Assembly: GCA_947503105.1 (NCBI GenBank)
Contig: CANNCM010000003.1
Location: 124,001-188,000, forward strand
DNA: 64,000 nt
Source: an uncultured Flavobacteriaceae bacterium
GTDB lineage: Bacteria > Bacteroidota > Bacteroidia > Flavobacteriales > Flavobacteriaceae
Direction of reading: 5' to 3'
A program made the translations under genes and the position numbers. Shown one piece after another: positions 19,033 to 30,531 of this stretch (its first letter is position 1; each line of letters starts with the position of its first letter). The notes below the pieces were generated by a model. It saw nothing but the letters and a program-made list of their open reading frames with translations, was not told where the DNA came from and ran no database searches.

Positions 19033-20307
19033 TTAGGCCTTAAAAGAGCGAGATGTTTGTCCATTATAGATTTGTCTTGGACGGCCAATTGGTTCTTTAC
19101 GAAGGCGCATTTCTTGCCACTGCCCAATCCAACCTGGTAAACGTCCTAATGCAAACATTACCGTAAACATATCTACTGGAATACCCATAGCTCTGTATAT
19201 AATTCCAGAATAAAAATCAACATTTGGATATAATTTTCTTTGCACAAAATAAGGATCTGCAAGCGCTTCTTTCTCCAGACTTTTGGCAATGTCTAAGATG
19301 GGATCTTCTACACCCAAATCATTCAAGACCTCGTCTGCGGCGACTTTTATGATTTTCGCACGTGGATCGAAGTTTTTATAAACTCTATGCCCAAAGCCCA
19401 TAAGTCTAAAAGGATCGCTTTTATCTTTGGCTTTTGCCATGTATTTTTTGGTGTCTCCGCCGTCTTCTTTTATAGCTTCGAGCATTTCTAGTACTGCTTG
19501 GTTTGCACCTCCGTGAAGCGGCCCCCAAAGAGCAGAAATTCCAGAGGAAATTGAAGCAAATAAACCAGCATGAGATGAACCTACGATACGAACTGTAGAT
19601 GTAGAGCAATTTTGCTCATGATCGGCATGTAAAATTAAAAGTTTGTTAAGAGCATTTACCAAAATTGGATTTTGAACATAATCCTGGTTTGGCTGTTTGA
19701 ACATCATTTTTAGAACATTTTCAACGTAACCCAAAGAATTATCTCCGTAATCTAATGGTAATCCTTGTTTTTTTCGCATAGTCCAAGCCACCAAAACCGG
19801 CAGTTTTCCTAAAATTTTGACCACTGAATTGTACATATCTTCTTCAGAATCTATATTTACTGAAGTAGGATTAAACGCTGTCAATGCGCTTGTTAGCGAG
19901 GAAAGGACCCCCATTGGATGTGCCGATTTTGGAAAAGCGTCTAATATTTTTCGAATATCGTCATCTACAATAGAGTTGTCTTTGATGTCTTTATGGAATT
20001 TTAATAATTGTTCTTCTGTCGGTAAGTCACCAAAAATCAACAAAAAAGCAACTTCCAAAAAATCAGCTTTTTCTGCTAGTTCTTCAATAGAATAGCCTCT
20101 GTATCTTAAAATTCCTTTTTCTCCATCTAAAAATGTGATTGCGCTTTGGCAAGACCCAGTGTTTTTAAATCCAGGATCAAGAGTTGTGATTCCTCCTGTT
20201 ACAGCACGAAGGCTACTAATATTTATGGCTTTTTCATTTTCGGAGCCATTTACAATTGGAAAATCATATTTTTGTCCGTTGATTTCTAAGGTTGCTTTTT
20301 CTGACAT
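19033..20307 (-). CDS. gltA: Citrate synthase (hexameric type II)
   Basis: First enzyme of the TCA cycle, condensing oxaloacetate and acetyl-CoA. The 424 residues include the N-terminal beta-rich segment found in Gram-negative type II enzymes, the LRYRGYSIEELA block, HADHEQNCSTSTVR, the active-site loop LWGPLHGGANQAVLEML with catalytic His, the GFGHRVYKNFDPRA motif, and the catalytic Asp region NVDFYSG. A Bacteroidetes-type promoter lies upstream at 20340-20368. Confidence 0.97.
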   Translation of the reverse strand: MSEKATLEINGQKYDFPIVNGSENEKAINISSLRAVTGGITTLDPGFKNTGSCQSAITFLDGEKGILRYRGYSIEELAEKADFLEVAFLLIFGDLPTEEQLLKFHKDIKDNSIVDDDIRKILDAFPKSAHPMGVLSSLTSALTAFNPTSVNIDSEEDMYNSVVKILGKLPVLVAWTMRKKQGLPLDYGDNSLGYVENVLKMMFKQPNQDYVQNPILVNALNKLLILHADHEQNCSTSTVRIVGSSHAGLFASISSGISALWGPLHGGANQAVLEMLEAIKEDGGDTKKYMAKAKDKSDPFRLMGFGHRVYKNFDPRAKIIKVAADEVLNDLGVEDPILDIAKSLEKEALADPYFVQRKLYPNVDFYSGIIYRAMGIPVDMFTVMFALGRLPGWIGQWQEMRLRKEPIGRPRQIYNGQTSRSFKA

Positions 20308-20339
20308 TTTGAGGTTGAGAATTAAAATTATTATTCCTG

Positions 20340-20368
20340 CAATTTACAAAATTGCCGTCTTTTTTCAA
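20340..20368 (-). promoter_or_regulatory. Candidate gltA promoter
   Basis: On the minus strand TTG (20366-20368) is followed after exactly 19 bases by TAAATTG (20340-20346), a near match to the Bacteroidetes TTTG-N19-TAnnTTTG promoter. It lies 33 bases before the gltA ATG. Confidence 0.5.
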
Positions 20369-20402
20369 TAAAAAATATCAGATTATTAAAAGGCAAAAAC
20401 AA

Positions 20403-20430
20403 CAAAGCCTTTCAAGGATGAAAGGCTTTG
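20403..20430 (-). terminator. Intrinsic terminator of eno
   Basis: A perfect 11-base inverted repeat, CAAAGCCTTTC (20403-20413) and GAAAGGCTTTG (20420-20430), with a 6-base loop lies 20 bases after the eno stop. On the minus strand it is followed by TTGTTTTTG, giving the U-rich tail. Confidence 0.8.
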
Positions 20431-20449
20431 TATTCTATTTAGGTTTCGA

Positions 20450-21817
<1,368 letters not shown>

Positions 21818-22001
21818 TCATAATTAAACTACAACGTTGTAGTGGAGTTGGAGATATGAGAAGTGAAATGTGAGTGGCTATGAAAGTAAAACTCAATTTT
21901 TCAGCACTCACATCTCAATGTTCAATATATTTAATTATAATTTATTAAAGCTAAAGGAGTTGCTGTTTACATTCAGGTTAAAACTTTAACGGCATCAAAA
22001 A

Positions 22002-23099
22002 CTACTTCAAAAGATCTATAAATTGATCGAATAAATATGAAGAATCGTGTGGTCCTGGGCTTGCTTCTGGATGGTATTGTACAGAGAAACACTTTTTGTT
22101 TTTCATAGCAATTCCAGCAACGGTATGATCGTTTAAATGAACATGACTGATTTCTAACTCAGGATTGGCTTCTGCTTCATCTCTATTGACGGCAAAACCA
22201 TGATTTTGAGAGGTAATTTCGCCTTTTCCTGTTTTTAAATTTTTTACAGGATGATTTATACCTCGGTGACCGTTATGCATTTTATAGGTTGAAACTCCAT
22301 TGGCTAGTGCAATAACTTGATGCCCTAAACATATTCCAAAAAGAGGGTGATTTTTTTCAATGATTGTTTTGGCTAAAGTTTGCGCTTCAGCAAGAGGCTC
22401 TGGATCTCCAGGTCCATTTGACAAAAAATAACCATCGGGGTTCCATGCGCTTAATTCTTCAAAAGTTGCGTTGTATGGAAATACTTTTATGTAGGCATCG
22501 CGCTTAGCAAAATTCCTTAGAATATTTTTCTTGATTCCAATATCGAGTGCTGCAATTTTATAGGTTGCATTTTCATTACCAAAATAATAGGGTTCTTTTG
22601 TAGAAACTTTAGAGGCTAACTCTAGCCCTTCCATGAGTGGTACTTCTGAAAGCTGTTGTTTCAAAGCATCAATGTCTTCTGTTTTTGTTGAAATAACAGC
22701 ATTCATAGCTCCGTTTTCTCTGATGTAACTCACAAGTGCTCTAGTATCGACGTCAGAGATGGCAAAAAGATTGTGCGTTTCGAAAAAGTCTTCCAAACTA
22801 CCATTTGAATCGTCTCGTGAATAATCGTAACTAAAATTTTTACATATGAGTCCTGCAATTTTAATACCATCAGATTCTACCTCATTGTCATTCACACCAT
22901 AGTTTCCAATATGTGCGTTGGTCGTGACCATGAGTTGTCCATAATACGAAGGGTCTGTAAAAACTTCTTGATAGCCTGTCATCCCTGTATTAAAACAGAC
23001 TTCTCCAAATGCTGTTCCTTCTTTTCCAATAGCTTTACCATAAAAAATGGTTCCGTCTGCGAGCAGTAAAATTGCTTTTTTTCTAGATTTATACCTCAT
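22002..23099 (-). CDS. carA: Carbamoyl phosphate synthase small (glutaminase) subunit
   Basis: Hydrolyses glutamine and passes ammonia to CarB for carbamoyl phosphate, feeding pyrimidine and arginine synthesis. The N-terminal small-subunit domain has FNTGMTGYQEVFTDPSY (36-52). The C-terminal class I amidotransferase domain has the nucleophile Cys257 in PLFGICLGHQ and the His-Glu pair in QYHPEASPGP. The 365 residues fit the family. It lies downstream of rplQ but behind an intrinsic terminator, so it may have its own promoter; carB is not here. Confidence 0.97.
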   Translation of the reverse strand: MRYKSRKKAILLLADGTIFYGKAIGKEGTAFGEVCFNTGMTGYQEVFTDPSYYGQLMVTTNAHIGNYGVNDNEVESDGIKIAGLICKNFSYDYSRDDSNGSLEDFFETHNLFAISDVDTRALVSYIRENGAMNAVISTKTEDIDALKQQLSEVPLMEGLELASKVSTKEPYYFGNENATYKIAALDIGIKKNILRNFAKRDAYIKVFPYNATFEELSAWNPDGYFLSNGPGDPEPLAEAQTLAKTIIEKNHPLFGICLGHQVIALANGVSTYKMHNGHRGINHPVKNLKTGKGEITSQNHGFAVNRDEAEANPELEISHVHLNDHTVAGIAMKNKKCFSVQYHPEASPGPHDSSYLFDQFIDLLK

Positions 23100-23144
23100 T
23101 ATTATTAAGTGTCAGTTTAGCGTTTCACAAAATTGCATAAAAAA

Positions 23145-23171
23145 AAGGATAAACTAAAAAAGTTTATCCTT
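23145..23171 (-). terminator. Intrinsic terminator at the end of the ribosomal supercluster
   Basis: Stem AAGGATAAACT / AGTTTATCCTT (11 base pairs, 5-base loop) starts 25 bases after the rplQ stop; on the minus strand it is followed by eight T residues. It closes the rpsL-to-rplQ transcript before carA. Confidence 0.9.
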
Positions 23172-23195
23172 AATATTTTAAATGATTATTAACAT

Positions 23196-23663
23196 TTATT
23201 CTTCTTCTTGAGATGCTGCTGGAGGAGTTGCGGCTACTGCTTTAGTGTTTCCTCTTCGGCTTCTTCTTGTTGTCTTTTTCTTTGGCTTATCGGCGTTGTA
23301 GATAGTGTTGAAATCTACAAATTCTATCATGGCCATGTCTGCATTATCTCCAAGACGGTTTCCAAGTTTAATTATTCTTGTATATCCTCCAGGTCGATCA
23401 CCTACTTTGACTGCGACGTCTCTAAAGAGTTCTGCAACAGCACCTTTTTGGCGTAATCTACTAAATACAATTCTACGATTGTGTGTTGTATCTTCTTTAG
23501 ATTTAGTGACAAGAGGCTCAATAAATTGCTTGAGTGCTTTTGCTTTTGCAACAGTGGTATTTATGCGTTTGTGTTCTATTAGTGAACATGCCATATTGGC
23601 CAGCATCGCCTTTCTGTGCGCTGTTTTTCTTCCTAAATGATTAATTTTTTTTCCGTGTCTCAT
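23196..23663 (-). CDS. rplQ: 50S ribosomal protein L17
   Basis: Last gene of the ribosomal cluster. The N-terminal 115 residues are the conserved L17 domain starting [12 protein letters not shown] and including the [15 protein letters not shown] and [10 protein letters not shown] blocks. The C-terminal tail of about 40 residues is low complexity, Lys/Arg-rich then Ala/Glu-rich ([12 protein letters not shown] and a final EEE), making the protein 155 residues against about 120 in E. coli. L17 lines the tunnel exit region of the large subunit. Confidence 0.96.
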   Translation of the reverse strand: MRHGKKINHLGRKTAHRKAMLANMACSLIEHKRINTTVAKAKALKQFIEPLVTKSKEDTTHNRRIVFSRLRQKGAVAELFRDVAVKVGDRPGGYTRIIKLGNRLGDNADMAMIEFVDFNTIYNADKPKKKTTRRSRRGNTKAVAATPPAASQEEE

Positions 23664-23739
23664 TTTATTTTATATTAACCATCATCTTGCTACTACCCAA
23701 CAAAGAAATTAATCGTTTTGAGGAGCAAAATATGATGTG

Positions 23740-24732
23740 TTACTCTTTGTCTAATTTATATTTACTGAGGTCCATTCCAAAACTAAGGCCTTTCACATTG
23801 ACAAGCTCTTCTAGCTCTGTAAGTGATTTTTTACCAAAGTTTCTGAACTTCATTAAATCGTTTTTATTAAATGATACTAAGTCTCCTAATGTATCGACTT
23901 CAGCTGCTTTAAGACAGTTTAGTGCGCGTACAGAAAGATCCATATCAATAAGTTTTGTTTTCAACAGCTGACGCATGTGCAACGATTCTTCGTCGTAAGT
24001 TTCTGTTTGTGCAATTTCATCTGCTTCTAAAGTAATACGCTCATCAGAGAACAACATAAAGTGGTGGATCAAAATTTTTGCAGCTTGCGTCAATGCATCT
24101 TGTGGATTGATGGAACCGTCAGTGATGATTTCAAATACTAATTTTTCGTAGTCTGTTTTCTGTTCTACACGGAAATTTTCTACGCTGTATTTTACATTTT
24201 TTATTGGTGTATAAATAGAGTCTGTAAAGATGGTTCCGACAGCAGCAGAAGATTTTTTATTTTCCTCGGCAGGAACATATCCTCTTCCTTTTTCTATTGT
24301 TAACTCCAAAGAAATATTCACTTTAGGATCTAAATTACAAACCACTAAGTCTGTATTTAAAATTTGAAATCCTGATATAAATTTCTGGAAATCACCAGCT
24401 GTAATTTTATCTTGCCCCGAAATTGAAATTGAAACAGATTCATTATCTACTTCTTCAATTTGACGCTTGAATCTTATTTGTTTCAGATTTAAGATAATTT
24501 CTGTGACATCTTCAACAACACCAGAGATTGTAGAAAATTCGTGATCTACACCTTCGATTTTAACTGAAGTGATTGCAAATCCTTCTAGTGAAGAAAGTAA
24601 TACTCTTCTCAAAGCATTGCCTACTGTCAATCCATAACCAGGTTCAAGTGGTCTGAATTCGAATTTACCTTCGTAATCAGTAGAGTCTATCATGATGACT
24701 TTATCGGGCTTCTGAAAATTTAAAATTGCCAT
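23740..24732 (-). CDS. rpoA: RNA polymerase alpha subunit
   Basis: Assembly platform of RNA polymerase. The N-terminal dimerisation domain (about 1-230) contains [19 protein letters not shown] and the [18 protein letters not shown] block. The C-terminal domain (about 250-330) has the helix-hairpin-helix core [18 protein letters not shown] and [11 protein letters not shown] that contacts DNA and activators. 330 residues, normal length. It lies between rpsD and rplQ in the conserved alpha-operon order. Confidence 0.98.
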   Translation of the reverse strand: MAILNFQKPDKVIMIDSTDYEGKFEFRPLEPGYGLTVGNALRRVLLSSLEGFAITSVKIEGVDHEFSTISGVVEDVTEIILNLKQIRFKRQIEEVDNESVSISISGQDKITAGDFQKFISGFQILNTDLVVCNLDPKVNISLELTIEKGRGYVPAEENKKSSAAVGTIFTDSIYTPIKNVKYSVENFRVEQKTDYEKLVFEIITDGSINPQDALTQAAKILIHHFMLFSDERITLEADEIAQTETYDEESLHMRQLLKTKLIDMDLSVRALNCLKAAEVDTLGDLVSFNKNDLMKFRNFGKKSLTELEELVNVKGLSFGMDLSKYKLDKE

Positions 24733-24753
24733 ATTGGTATGTGTTTCAGTTAA

Positions 24754-25359
24754 TTATTTAGAGTACAATTCTACGATGAACTGCTCATTGATGTTTTCTG
24801 GAATTTGAATTCTTGCAGGAACAGATACAAAAGTTCCAGATTTTGTATCGTTATTGAATGTAATCCACTCATATACAGAAGATGAACCCTCTAATGAAGA
24901 GTTGATGGCTTCTAAAGATTTGGATTTTTCACGTACTGCAACAACATCACCAGCTTTGAGGCTGTAAGATGGAATATTGACAACACTTCCATTTACTGTA
25001 ATGTGTCGGTGAGAAACAAGTTGTCTTGCACCTCTTCTAGAACGAGATAATCCCATTCTATAAACGACATTGTCTAGACGCGATTCGCAAAGTTGTAAAA
25101 GCACTTCACCGGTAATGCCTTGAGAAGCAGTTGCTTTTTTAAACAAGTTTCTAAATTGTCGTTCGAGAATTCCATATGTGTACTTTGCTTTTTGCTTCTC
25201 CATAAGCTGGATAGCATACTCAGATTTTTTGCCACGGCGTCTGTTGTTTCCGTGTTGTCCTGGAGGATAATTTCTTTTTTCAAAAGATTTATCTTCTCCA
25301 AAGATTGCTTCGCCAAACTTTCTAGCGATTTTTGTTTTAGGACCAGTATATCTTGCCAT
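24754..25359 (-). CDS. rpsD: 30S ribosomal protein S4
   Basis: Primary 16S rRNA-binding protein of the small subunit; in E. coli it is also the translational repressor of the alpha operon. 201 residues beginning [17 protein letters not shown], with the S4 RNA-binding domain around [28 protein letters not shown]. It lacks the N-terminal CxxC zinc pairs found in some S4 proteins, so it is the zinc-free form. A 92-base gap separates it from rpsK, in which I saw no gene or clear structure. Confidence 0.97.
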   Translation of the reverse strand: MARYTGPKTKIARKFGEAIFGEDKSFEKRNYPPGQHGNNRRRGKKSEYAIQLMEKQKAKYTYGILERQFRNLFKKATASQGITGEVLLQLCESRLDNVVYRMGLSRSRRGARQLVSHRHITVNGSVVNIPSYSLKAGDVVAVREKSKSLEAINSSLEGSSSVYEWITFNNDTKSGTFVSVPARIQIPENINEQFIVELYSK

Positions 25360-25451
25360 TTTGTTTTTGTTTTGAAAGCTATTGGGAATTAAGGTCTTTT
25401 TGTCTTATCCTTCGCCAATTTTTAATGCTCTCGGTTATACTTATTTATAAT

Positions 25452-25835
25452 TTAAACTCTTCTTCGTTTTGGAGGTCTGCATCCATTGTGAGGTGTTGGA
25501 GTTACATCGATAATTTCTGAAACTTCTATGCCTCCATTATGGATACTACGAATTGCAGATTCTCTACCGTTACCAGGGCCTTTTACGTAAACTTTTACTT
25601 TTTTAAGTCCTGCTTCTTTTGCAACAGCAACAGCATCTTCAGCAGCCAATTGTGCTGCATAAGGTGTGTTTTTCTTAGATCCACGGAATCCCATTTTTCC
25701 TGCAGAAGACCATGATATTACGTCTCCTTTTTTGTTTGTGAGCGAGATAATGATATTATTGAATGAAGCTGTAATATGTGCTTCTCCAACAGATTCTACG
25801 ATTACCTTTCTTTTTTTAGTACTTGACTTTGCCAT
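25452..25835 (-). CDS. rpsK: 30S ribosomal protein S11
   Basis: Platform protein of the small subunit. 127 residues with a basic N terminus (SSTKKRKV) and the conserved blocks [35 protein letters not shown] and the C-terminal [16 protein letters not shown]. It follows rpsM by 11 bases in the usual rpsM-rpsK-rpsD-rpoA-rplQ order. Confidence 0.98.
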   Translation of the reverse strand: MAKSSTKKRKVIVESVGEAHITASFNNIIISLTNKKGDVISWSSAGKMGFRGSKKNTPYAAQLAAEDAVAVAKEAGLKKVKVYVKGPGNGRESAIRSIHNGGIEVSEIIDVTPTPHNGCRPPKRRRV

Positions 25836-25846
25836 ATTACTAATGA

Positions 25847-26221
25847 TTATTTAGTTACTTTTTTCTTGTTAGCAACTGTTTTTCTTTTTCCTTTTCTTGT
25901 TCTGGAGTTGTTTTTGGTACGTTGTCCACGGAGTGGCAATCCAGATCTGTGACGGATTCCTCTGTAACATCCAATATCCATTAGGCGCTTGATGTTCAAT
26001 TGTGTTTCTGAACGCAATTCACCTTCAATTTTGTAGGTTCCAACAGCATCACGAATTTTACCAATTTCTTCATCAGTCCAATCCGATACTTTTGTGCTTT
26101 CATCTACTTTTGCTGCTGCTAATATTTCTTTAGCACGGCTTCTACCAATTCCATAGATATATGTCAATGAAATTACTCCTCTTTTTTGTTTTGGGATGTC
26201 TACCCCTGCAATTCTAGCCAT
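25847..26221 (-). CDS. rpsM: 30S ribosomal protein S13
   Basis: Head protein of the small subunit that contacts the P-site tRNA and the L5/L31 bridge. 124 residues, beginning [15 protein letters not shown], with a helix-two-turn-helix region [18 protein letters not shown] and the C-terminal basic tail [22 protein letters not shown]. It lies two bases from rpmJ. Confidence 0.98.
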   Translation of the reverse strand: MARIAGVDIPKQKRGVISLTYIYGIGRSRAKEILAAAKVDESTKVSDWTDEEIGKIRDAVGTYKIEGELRSETQLNIKRLMDIGCYRGIRHRSGLPLRGQRTKNNSRTRKGKRKTVANKKKVTK

Positions 26222-26223
26222 AA

Positions 26224-26340
26224 TTAACCTTGTCTTTGTTTGAATCTAGGATTCTTTTTGTTGATTACGTAAAGTCTTCCTTTTCTTCGTACGATTTTAC
26301 AATCGGCACTTCTTTTTTTAATTGATGCTCTTACTTTCAT
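26224..26340 (-). CDS. rpmJ: 50S ribosomal protein L36 (short, zinc-free form)
   Basis: A 38-codon gene translated directly from the minus strand, beginning [19 protein letters not shown] and ending NPRFKQRQG, the family signature. Zinc-binding L36 carries Cys at 11, 14 and 27 and His at 33. Here only Cys14 remains and the others are Ser, Asn and Arg, so this is the zinc-independent paralogue type. It lies between infA and rpsM, its standard place. Confidence 0.95.
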   Translation of the reverse strand: MKVRASIKKRSADCKIVRRKGRLYVINKKNPRFKQRQG

Positions 26341-26351
26341 CTTACTTATTT

Positions 26352-26567
26352 TTAGTATCTATAAGTTATTCTTGCCTTAGATAAATCGTAAGGACTCATT
26401 TCTAATTTTACTTTATCTCCTGGCAACAACTTTATATAATGCATACGCATTTTTCCAGAGATGTGTGCGGTCACAATGTGACCATTTTCTAGCTCAACAC
26501 GAAACATTGCATTTGATAATGCTTCGATTATTGATCCGTCTTGTTCTATTGCTGGTTGTTTTGCCAT
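26352..26567 (-). CDS. infA: Translation initiation factor IF-1
   Basis: Small OB-fold factor occupying the ribosomal A site during initiation. 71 residues, [13 protein letters not shown] followed by the conserved [50 protein letters not shown]. It lies 5 bases after secY and 11 before rpmJ. Confidence 0.98.
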   Translation of the reverse strand: MAKQPAIEQDGSIIEALSNAMFRVELENGHIVTAHISGKMRMHYIKLLPGDKVKLEMSPYDLSKARITYRY

Positions 26568-26572
26568 ATTAT

Positions 26573-27925
26573 TTATGCAGATTTTCTGTTTTTACCGGTT
26601 TTCATTAAGCCATCATAATGTTTATTTAACAAATATGAATTAACTTGTTGCATTGTATCAATAGCAACTCCAACCATAATTAATAGTGATGTTCCTCCAA
26701 AAAAGAGGGCCCATCCTGCTTGAATATTCATAATTTGAACAATAATTGCTGGAAATATAGCAATCAATGCTAAAAATACAGAACCTGGTAAAGTGATTTG
26801 AGACATGATTTTGTCCAAATATTCAGAAGTTTCAGAGCCTGGTCTGATCCCCGGAATAAATCCTCCACTTCGTTTTAAATCATCTGCCATTTTGTTTGTT
26901 GGAACTGTAATTGCTGTATAAAAATATGTAAATACAATAATCAATAATCCAAACACAATATTATACCATAATCCAAACATACTGTTGCCTCCAAAATTGG
27001 CAACTAGCCATTGGCCAACAGTTGAGTCTTTCAGAATATCCAATCCACCAATCAACCCTGGGACAAACATAATCGCTTGTGCAAATATAATTGGCATTAC
27101 TCCAGAAGCATTGAGCTTCAATGGAATATATTGGCGTGACCCCATAATGTTTTTTTCATAACTCCCCGACGCTGTTCGTCTTGCATATTGAACTGCAATT
27201 TTTCTAACGGCCATTACAAGCATTACAGATGCAAGAATAATAACAAACCAAATAACGAGTTCTATCAGTATTTTAATTAATCCGCCTTGAGATTGGTTCA
27301 CTGCAGAATCAAATTCTTGAGCAAAAGACAAGGGCATCGTTGCAATGATCCCTACCATAATAAGGATAGATATTCCATTACCAACACCTTTGTCGGTGAT
27401 TTTTTCACCAAGCCACATTGCAAAAATACAACCGGTAACCAAAATAGTTACTGATGAAAAATAAAACACTCCACTCTGGCCAAGTGTAAAGGCTTGAGTA
27501 CCACCCATCAGAGATGGTAAACTCGCCAAATATGCAGGGGCTTGTACCAAACATATTCCGATGGTTAACCAACGTGTAATCTGAGTAATTTTCTTTTGAC
27601 CACTTGCACCTTCTTTTTGTAGTTTTTGCAAATACGGAATTGCGATTCCCATAAGTTGTACTACAATTGATGCAGAAATGTAGGGCATAATACCAAGTGC
27701 AAATACTGAAGCTTTAGCGAAAGCTCCTCCAGTGAATGCATTAAGAAGGCCGAGAAGACCAGAGTCTGTATTAGAAGCCAATGACCCTAATTGAGTAGCG
27801 TCTATCCCTGGTAAAACTACTTGAGCCCCAAAACGATATACCAATAACAAACCTAAAGTCAGAAGAATTCTGTCTTTCAGCTCTGTGATTTTCCATACGT
27901 TTTTAAGTGTCTCTATAAATTTCAT
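26573..27925 (-). CDS. secY: Preprotein translocase subunit SecY
   Basis: Central channel of the Sec translocon in the inner membrane. 450 residues with ten hydrophobic segments; recognisable blocks are the plug region with the [23 protein letters not shown] signature split over residues about 65-87, the GMPLSFAQ-like loop, and the cytosolic loop [18 protein letters not shown] before transmembrane segment 9. It follows rplO as usual. The adk and map genes often found after secY in other phyla are missing. Confidence 0.98.
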   Translation of the reverse strand: MKFIETLKNVWKITELKDRILLTLGLLLVYRFGAQVVLPGIDATQLGSLASNTDSGLLGLLNAFTGGAFAKASVFALGIMPYISASIVVQLMGIAIPYLQKLQKEGASGQKKITQITRWLTIGICLVQAPAYLASLPSLMGGTQAFTLGQSGVFYFSSVTILVTGCIFAMWLGEKITDKGVGNGISILIMVGIIATMPLSFAQEFDSAVNQSQGGLIKILIELVIWFVIILASVMLVMAVRKIAVQYARRTASGSYEKNIMGSRQYIPLKLNASGVMPIIFAQAIMFVPGLIGGLDILKDSTVGQWLVANFGGNSMFGLWYNIVFGLLIIVFTYFYTAITVPTNKMADDLKRSGGFIPGIRPGSETSEYLDKIMSQITLPGSVFLALIAIFPAIIVQIMNIQAGWALFFGGTSLLIMVGVAIDTMQQVNSYLLNKHYDGLMKTGKNRKSA

Positions 27926-27938
27926 GCGTTGTAGGGGA

Positions 27939-28391
27939 TTATAATGTTACTACTTCTCCACCTGCAGCTTCAATTGCAGCTTTTGCTGTTGCAGTGAACT
28001 TGTGTGCAGAGACTTTTAATTTTGCTTTTAATTCGCCTCGTCCTAAGATTTTAACCAATTCGTTTTTACGTGCTAGACGTAATTCTACAATTGTATTAAA
28101 ATCTAATTCTGATTTGATTTTCTTTTCATCCACCAATTTTTGTAGCGTATCAAGGTTGATACCTTGGTAATCTTTTCTATTGATGTTTTTGAATCCAAAT
28201 TTAGGAACACGTCTTTGAAGTGGCATTTGACCACCTTCAAAACCAATTTTCCTTGAATATCCAGAACGTGACTTTGCCCCTTTATGTCCTCTTGTGGCGG
28301 TACCACCTTTTCCAGAGCCTTGGCCTCGACCAACGCGTTTACCTGGTGTTTGAACTGAACCTTGTGCGGGTTTTAAATTACTTAAATTCAT
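27939..28391 (-). CDS. rplO: 50S ribosomal protein L15
   Basis: Late-assembling large-subunit protein. 150 residues: Gly- and Arg-rich N-terminal extension (KRVGRGQGSGKGGTATRGHKG), central QRRVPKFGF, and a globular C terminus with VSAHKFTATAKAAIEAAGG. Order rpmD-rplO-secY is conserved. Confidence 0.97.
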   Translation of the reverse strand: MNLSNLKPAQGSVQTPGKRVGRGQGSGKGGTATRGHKGAKSRSGYSRKIGFEGGQMPLQRRVPKFGFKNINRKDYQGINLDTLQKLVDEKKIKSELDFNTIVELRLARKNELVKILGRGELKAKLKVSAHKFTATAKAAIEAAGGEVVTL

Positions 28392-28411
28392 TTTTCAGTA
28401 GTATTGTATGT

Positions 28412-28591
28412 TTAAGCTTCTTCTACAGAAACTAAATGTTTTACTTTATTGATCATCCCCAAAATGTTTGGCGTATCGTCGTGCTCTACAGTTTGACCAA
28501 TCCTTTTTAGACCTAGTGCTTCCAATGTAAGCTTTTGTCTTTTTGTACGATTGATTGCACTTTTCTGTTTTGTTACTTTTATTTTAGCCAT
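28412..28591 (-). CDS. rpmD: 50S ribosomal protein L30
   Basis: A 59-codon gene found by translating the gap between rpsE and rplO. It starts [13 protein letters not shown] and contains the L30 core [22 protein letters not shown] followed by NKVKHLV. It lies 12 bases after rpsE and 20 before rplO, its standard place. Confidence 0.95.
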   Translation of the reverse strand: MAKIKVTKQKSAINRTKRQKLTLEALGLKRIGQTVEHDDTPNILGMINKVKHLVSVEEA

Positions 28592-28603
28592 CTTGTCTAA
28601 ATA

Positions 28604-29128
28604 TTATCCGTTAAACACTTTTTCAAGGGAAATTCCACGGTCTCGTGCAATTTTCTTAGCATCTCTCAATTGTAACAATGCATCAAAAGTTGCTTTGACA
28701 ACATTGTGAGGATTGGAAGATCCTTGCGATTTCGAGAGTACATCATGAACCCCTACGGCTTCCAAAACGATACGTACAGCACCTCCAGCAATAACTCCTG
28801 TACCAGGTGCGGCTGGTATAATATTGACGCGTGCTCCACCATATTTTCCTTTTTGCTCGTGTGGCAATGTTCCTTTCAATAGCGGAATACGTACCAAATT
28901 TTTCTTAGCATCTTCTACCGCTTTGGCAATAGCACTGGCTACATCTTTTGATTTTCCTAATCCATGACCAACAACACCGGCCTCATCTCCTACAACAACA
29001 ATGGCTGAGAATCCGAACGCACGACCACCTTTGGTCACTTTTGTTACTCTTTGTACACCTACCAATCGGTCTTTCAATTCCAAACCACTTGGTTTTACTA
29101 GTTCTGCACTTTTGTATTTTTGATACAT
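28604..29128 (-). CDS. rpsE: 30S ribosomal protein S5
   Basis: Small-subunit protein with a double-stranded RNA-binding N-terminal domain, involved in fidelity and mRNA helicase activity at the entry channel. 174 residues; the conserved [16 protein letters not shown] block, the VPLLKGT-like loop ([12 protein letters not shown]) and [21 protein letters not shown] are clear. Confidence 0.98.
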   Translation of the reverse strand: MYQKYKSAELVKPSGLELKDRLVGVQRVTKVTKGGRAFGFSAIVVVGDEAGVVGHGLGKSKDVASAIAKAVEDAKKNLVRIPLLKGTLPHEQKGKYGGARVNIIPAAPGTGVIAGGAVRIVLEAVGVHDVLSKSQGSSNPHNVVKATFDALLQLRDAKKIARDRGISLEKVFNG

Positions 29129-29135
29129 AATCTTA

Positions 29136-29492
29136 TTAAAATTTTAGTCCGGCTTCTCTAGCGCCTTCTGCTAATGATTTAACTCTACCGTGGTATAAAT
29201 AACCGCCTCTATCGAAAGTAATGTCAGAAACCCCTGCTTTTATAGCTTTCTCTGCTATTGATTTTCCTACCAAAGTGGCAACTTCTGATTTGGTTCCTTT
29301 TGCGGTACTTAATTCTTTGTCTCTAGATGATGCAGCGGCTATTGTTTCGCCAGTAACATCATTGATAATTTGAGCGTAAATTTCTTTATTACTTCTAAAA
29401 ACAGCTAAACGTGGCTGAGCACTTGTCCCAGTTACAGTTTTTCTAATTCTGCTTTTTATACGTAGTCTTCTTTCGTTTTTTGTTAATGCCAT
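29136..29492 (-). CDS. rplR: 50S ribosomal protein L18
   Basis: 5S rRNA-binding protein of the large subunit. 118 residues; basic N terminus [17 protein letters not shown], then [19 protein letters not shown] and the C-terminal [24 protein letters not shown]. It lies between rplF and rpsE. Confidence 0.98.
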   Translation of the reverse strand: MALTKNERRLRIKSRIRKTVTGTSAQPRLAVFRSNKEIYAQIINDVTGETIAAASSRDKELSTAKGTKSEVATLVGKSIAEKAIKAGVSDITFDRGGYLYHGRVKSLAEGAREAGLKF

Positions 29493-29503
29493 AATTTTTA
29501 TTA

Positions 29504-30046
29504 TTACGCTGATTTACCTGCTTTTCTTCTAATTTCTTCACCAACAAATTTGATTCCTTTTCCTTTGTAAGGCTCTGGTTTTCTAAATCCTCTAATTTTG
29601 GCTGCAACTTGTCCAACAAGTTGCTTATCAAAAGAAGTGAGTTTGATGATTGGGTTTTTCCCTTTCTCAGATATAGTTTCTACTTTCACCTCTGGCGCAA
29701 TATCCAAAACTATGTTATGAGAAAACCCTAGGGCCATATCAAGTTTATTACCTTGATTTGAGGCTCTGTATCCTACACCTACAAGTTCTAATTCTTTACT
29801 CCAGCCGTTAGTTACTCCAAAAATCATATTATTTACCAAAGCTCTATATAAACCGTGCTTTGCTTTGTGATCTTTACTCTCTGAGTTGCGTTCTACCGTT
29901 AGAGATTGGTCTTCTATTTTAAAGCTTACTCCAGAATACTCTTGAGTGAGTTCACCTAATTTTCCTTTAACGGTTATGGCGTTATCGCTAATGTCGATGC
30001 TAACACCTTCTGGTACTGTTATTGGATTATTTCCTATTCTTGACAT
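29504..30046 (-). CDS. rplF: 50S ribosomal protein L6
   Basis: Two-domain protein near the factor-binding site of the large subunit. 180 residues beginning MSRIGNNPITVPEGV; the C-terminal domain carries the KIRGFRKPEPYKGKGIKF signature. An 11-base gap leads to rplR. Confidence 0.98.
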   Translation of the reverse strand: MSRIGNNPITVPEGVSIDISDNAITVKGKLGELTQEYSGVSFKIEDQSLTVERNSESKDHKAKHGLYRALVNNMIFGVTNGWSKELELVGVGYRASNQGNKLDMALGFSHNIVLDIAPEVKVETISEKGKNPIIKLTSFDKQLVGQVAAKIRGFRKPEPYKGKGIKFVGEEIRRKAGKSA

Positions 30047-30063
30047 TTCTTAATACTTTAAAA

Positions 30064-30462
30064 TTAGTAAACGTAACATAAAATTTCTCCACCTACATTT
30101 TCACGCTGAGCTTGCTTTCCTGTCATGACACCATGAGAAGTAGAAACAATAGCAATTCCAAGTCCATTGAGGATGCGAGGTAGTTCTTTTGAGCTTGCAT
30201 ATTTACGTAAACCAGGTTTACTGATTCGTTGAATTTTCTTTATGACAGATTCTTTGGTGTCCTTGGTATATTTCAAAGCAATTTTGATTGTCCCTTGACT
30301 TGTTGAATCGTCAAATTTGTAACTTAAAATATATCCTTGATCGAATAATATTTTAGTGATTTCTTTTTTCAAATTAGAGGCAGGAATTTCTACCACTCTG
30401 TGATTGGCAGAAACTGCATTTCTAATTCGTGTTAAATAATCCGCTATTGGATCTGTATTCAT
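30064..30462 (-). CDS. rpsH: 30S ribosomal protein S8
   Basis: Core assembly protein binding 16S rRNA; in E. coli it also represses the spc operon by binding mRNA. 132 residues beginning MNTDPIADYLTRIRNA and with the C-terminal signature GIAIVSTSHGVMTGKQA followed by GGEILCYVY. A 69-base gap separates it from rpsN, without visible gene. Confidence 0.97.
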   Translation of the reverse strand: MNTDPIADYLTRIRNAVSANHRVVEIPASNLKKEITKILFDQGYILSYKFDDSTSQGTIKIALKYTKDTKESVIKKIQRISKPGLRKYASSKELPRILNGLGIAIVSTSHGVMTGKQAQRENVGGEILCYVY

Positions 30463-30531
30463 AGTTATTAATTTGCGGTTTTGGTTTTCTATTGTTAGAA
30501 CCTGAAACCAATTTATAATTCTAATTTATTA

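Noticed and set aside
21829-21842. 14-base perfect palindrome CTACAACGTTGTAG between eno and carA, with a nearby 9-base inverted repeat
   Set aside because: It lies downstream of carA and far upstream of eno, without a repeated copy or partner regulator in view; such palindromes arise by chance. Listed only in the eno promoter entry.
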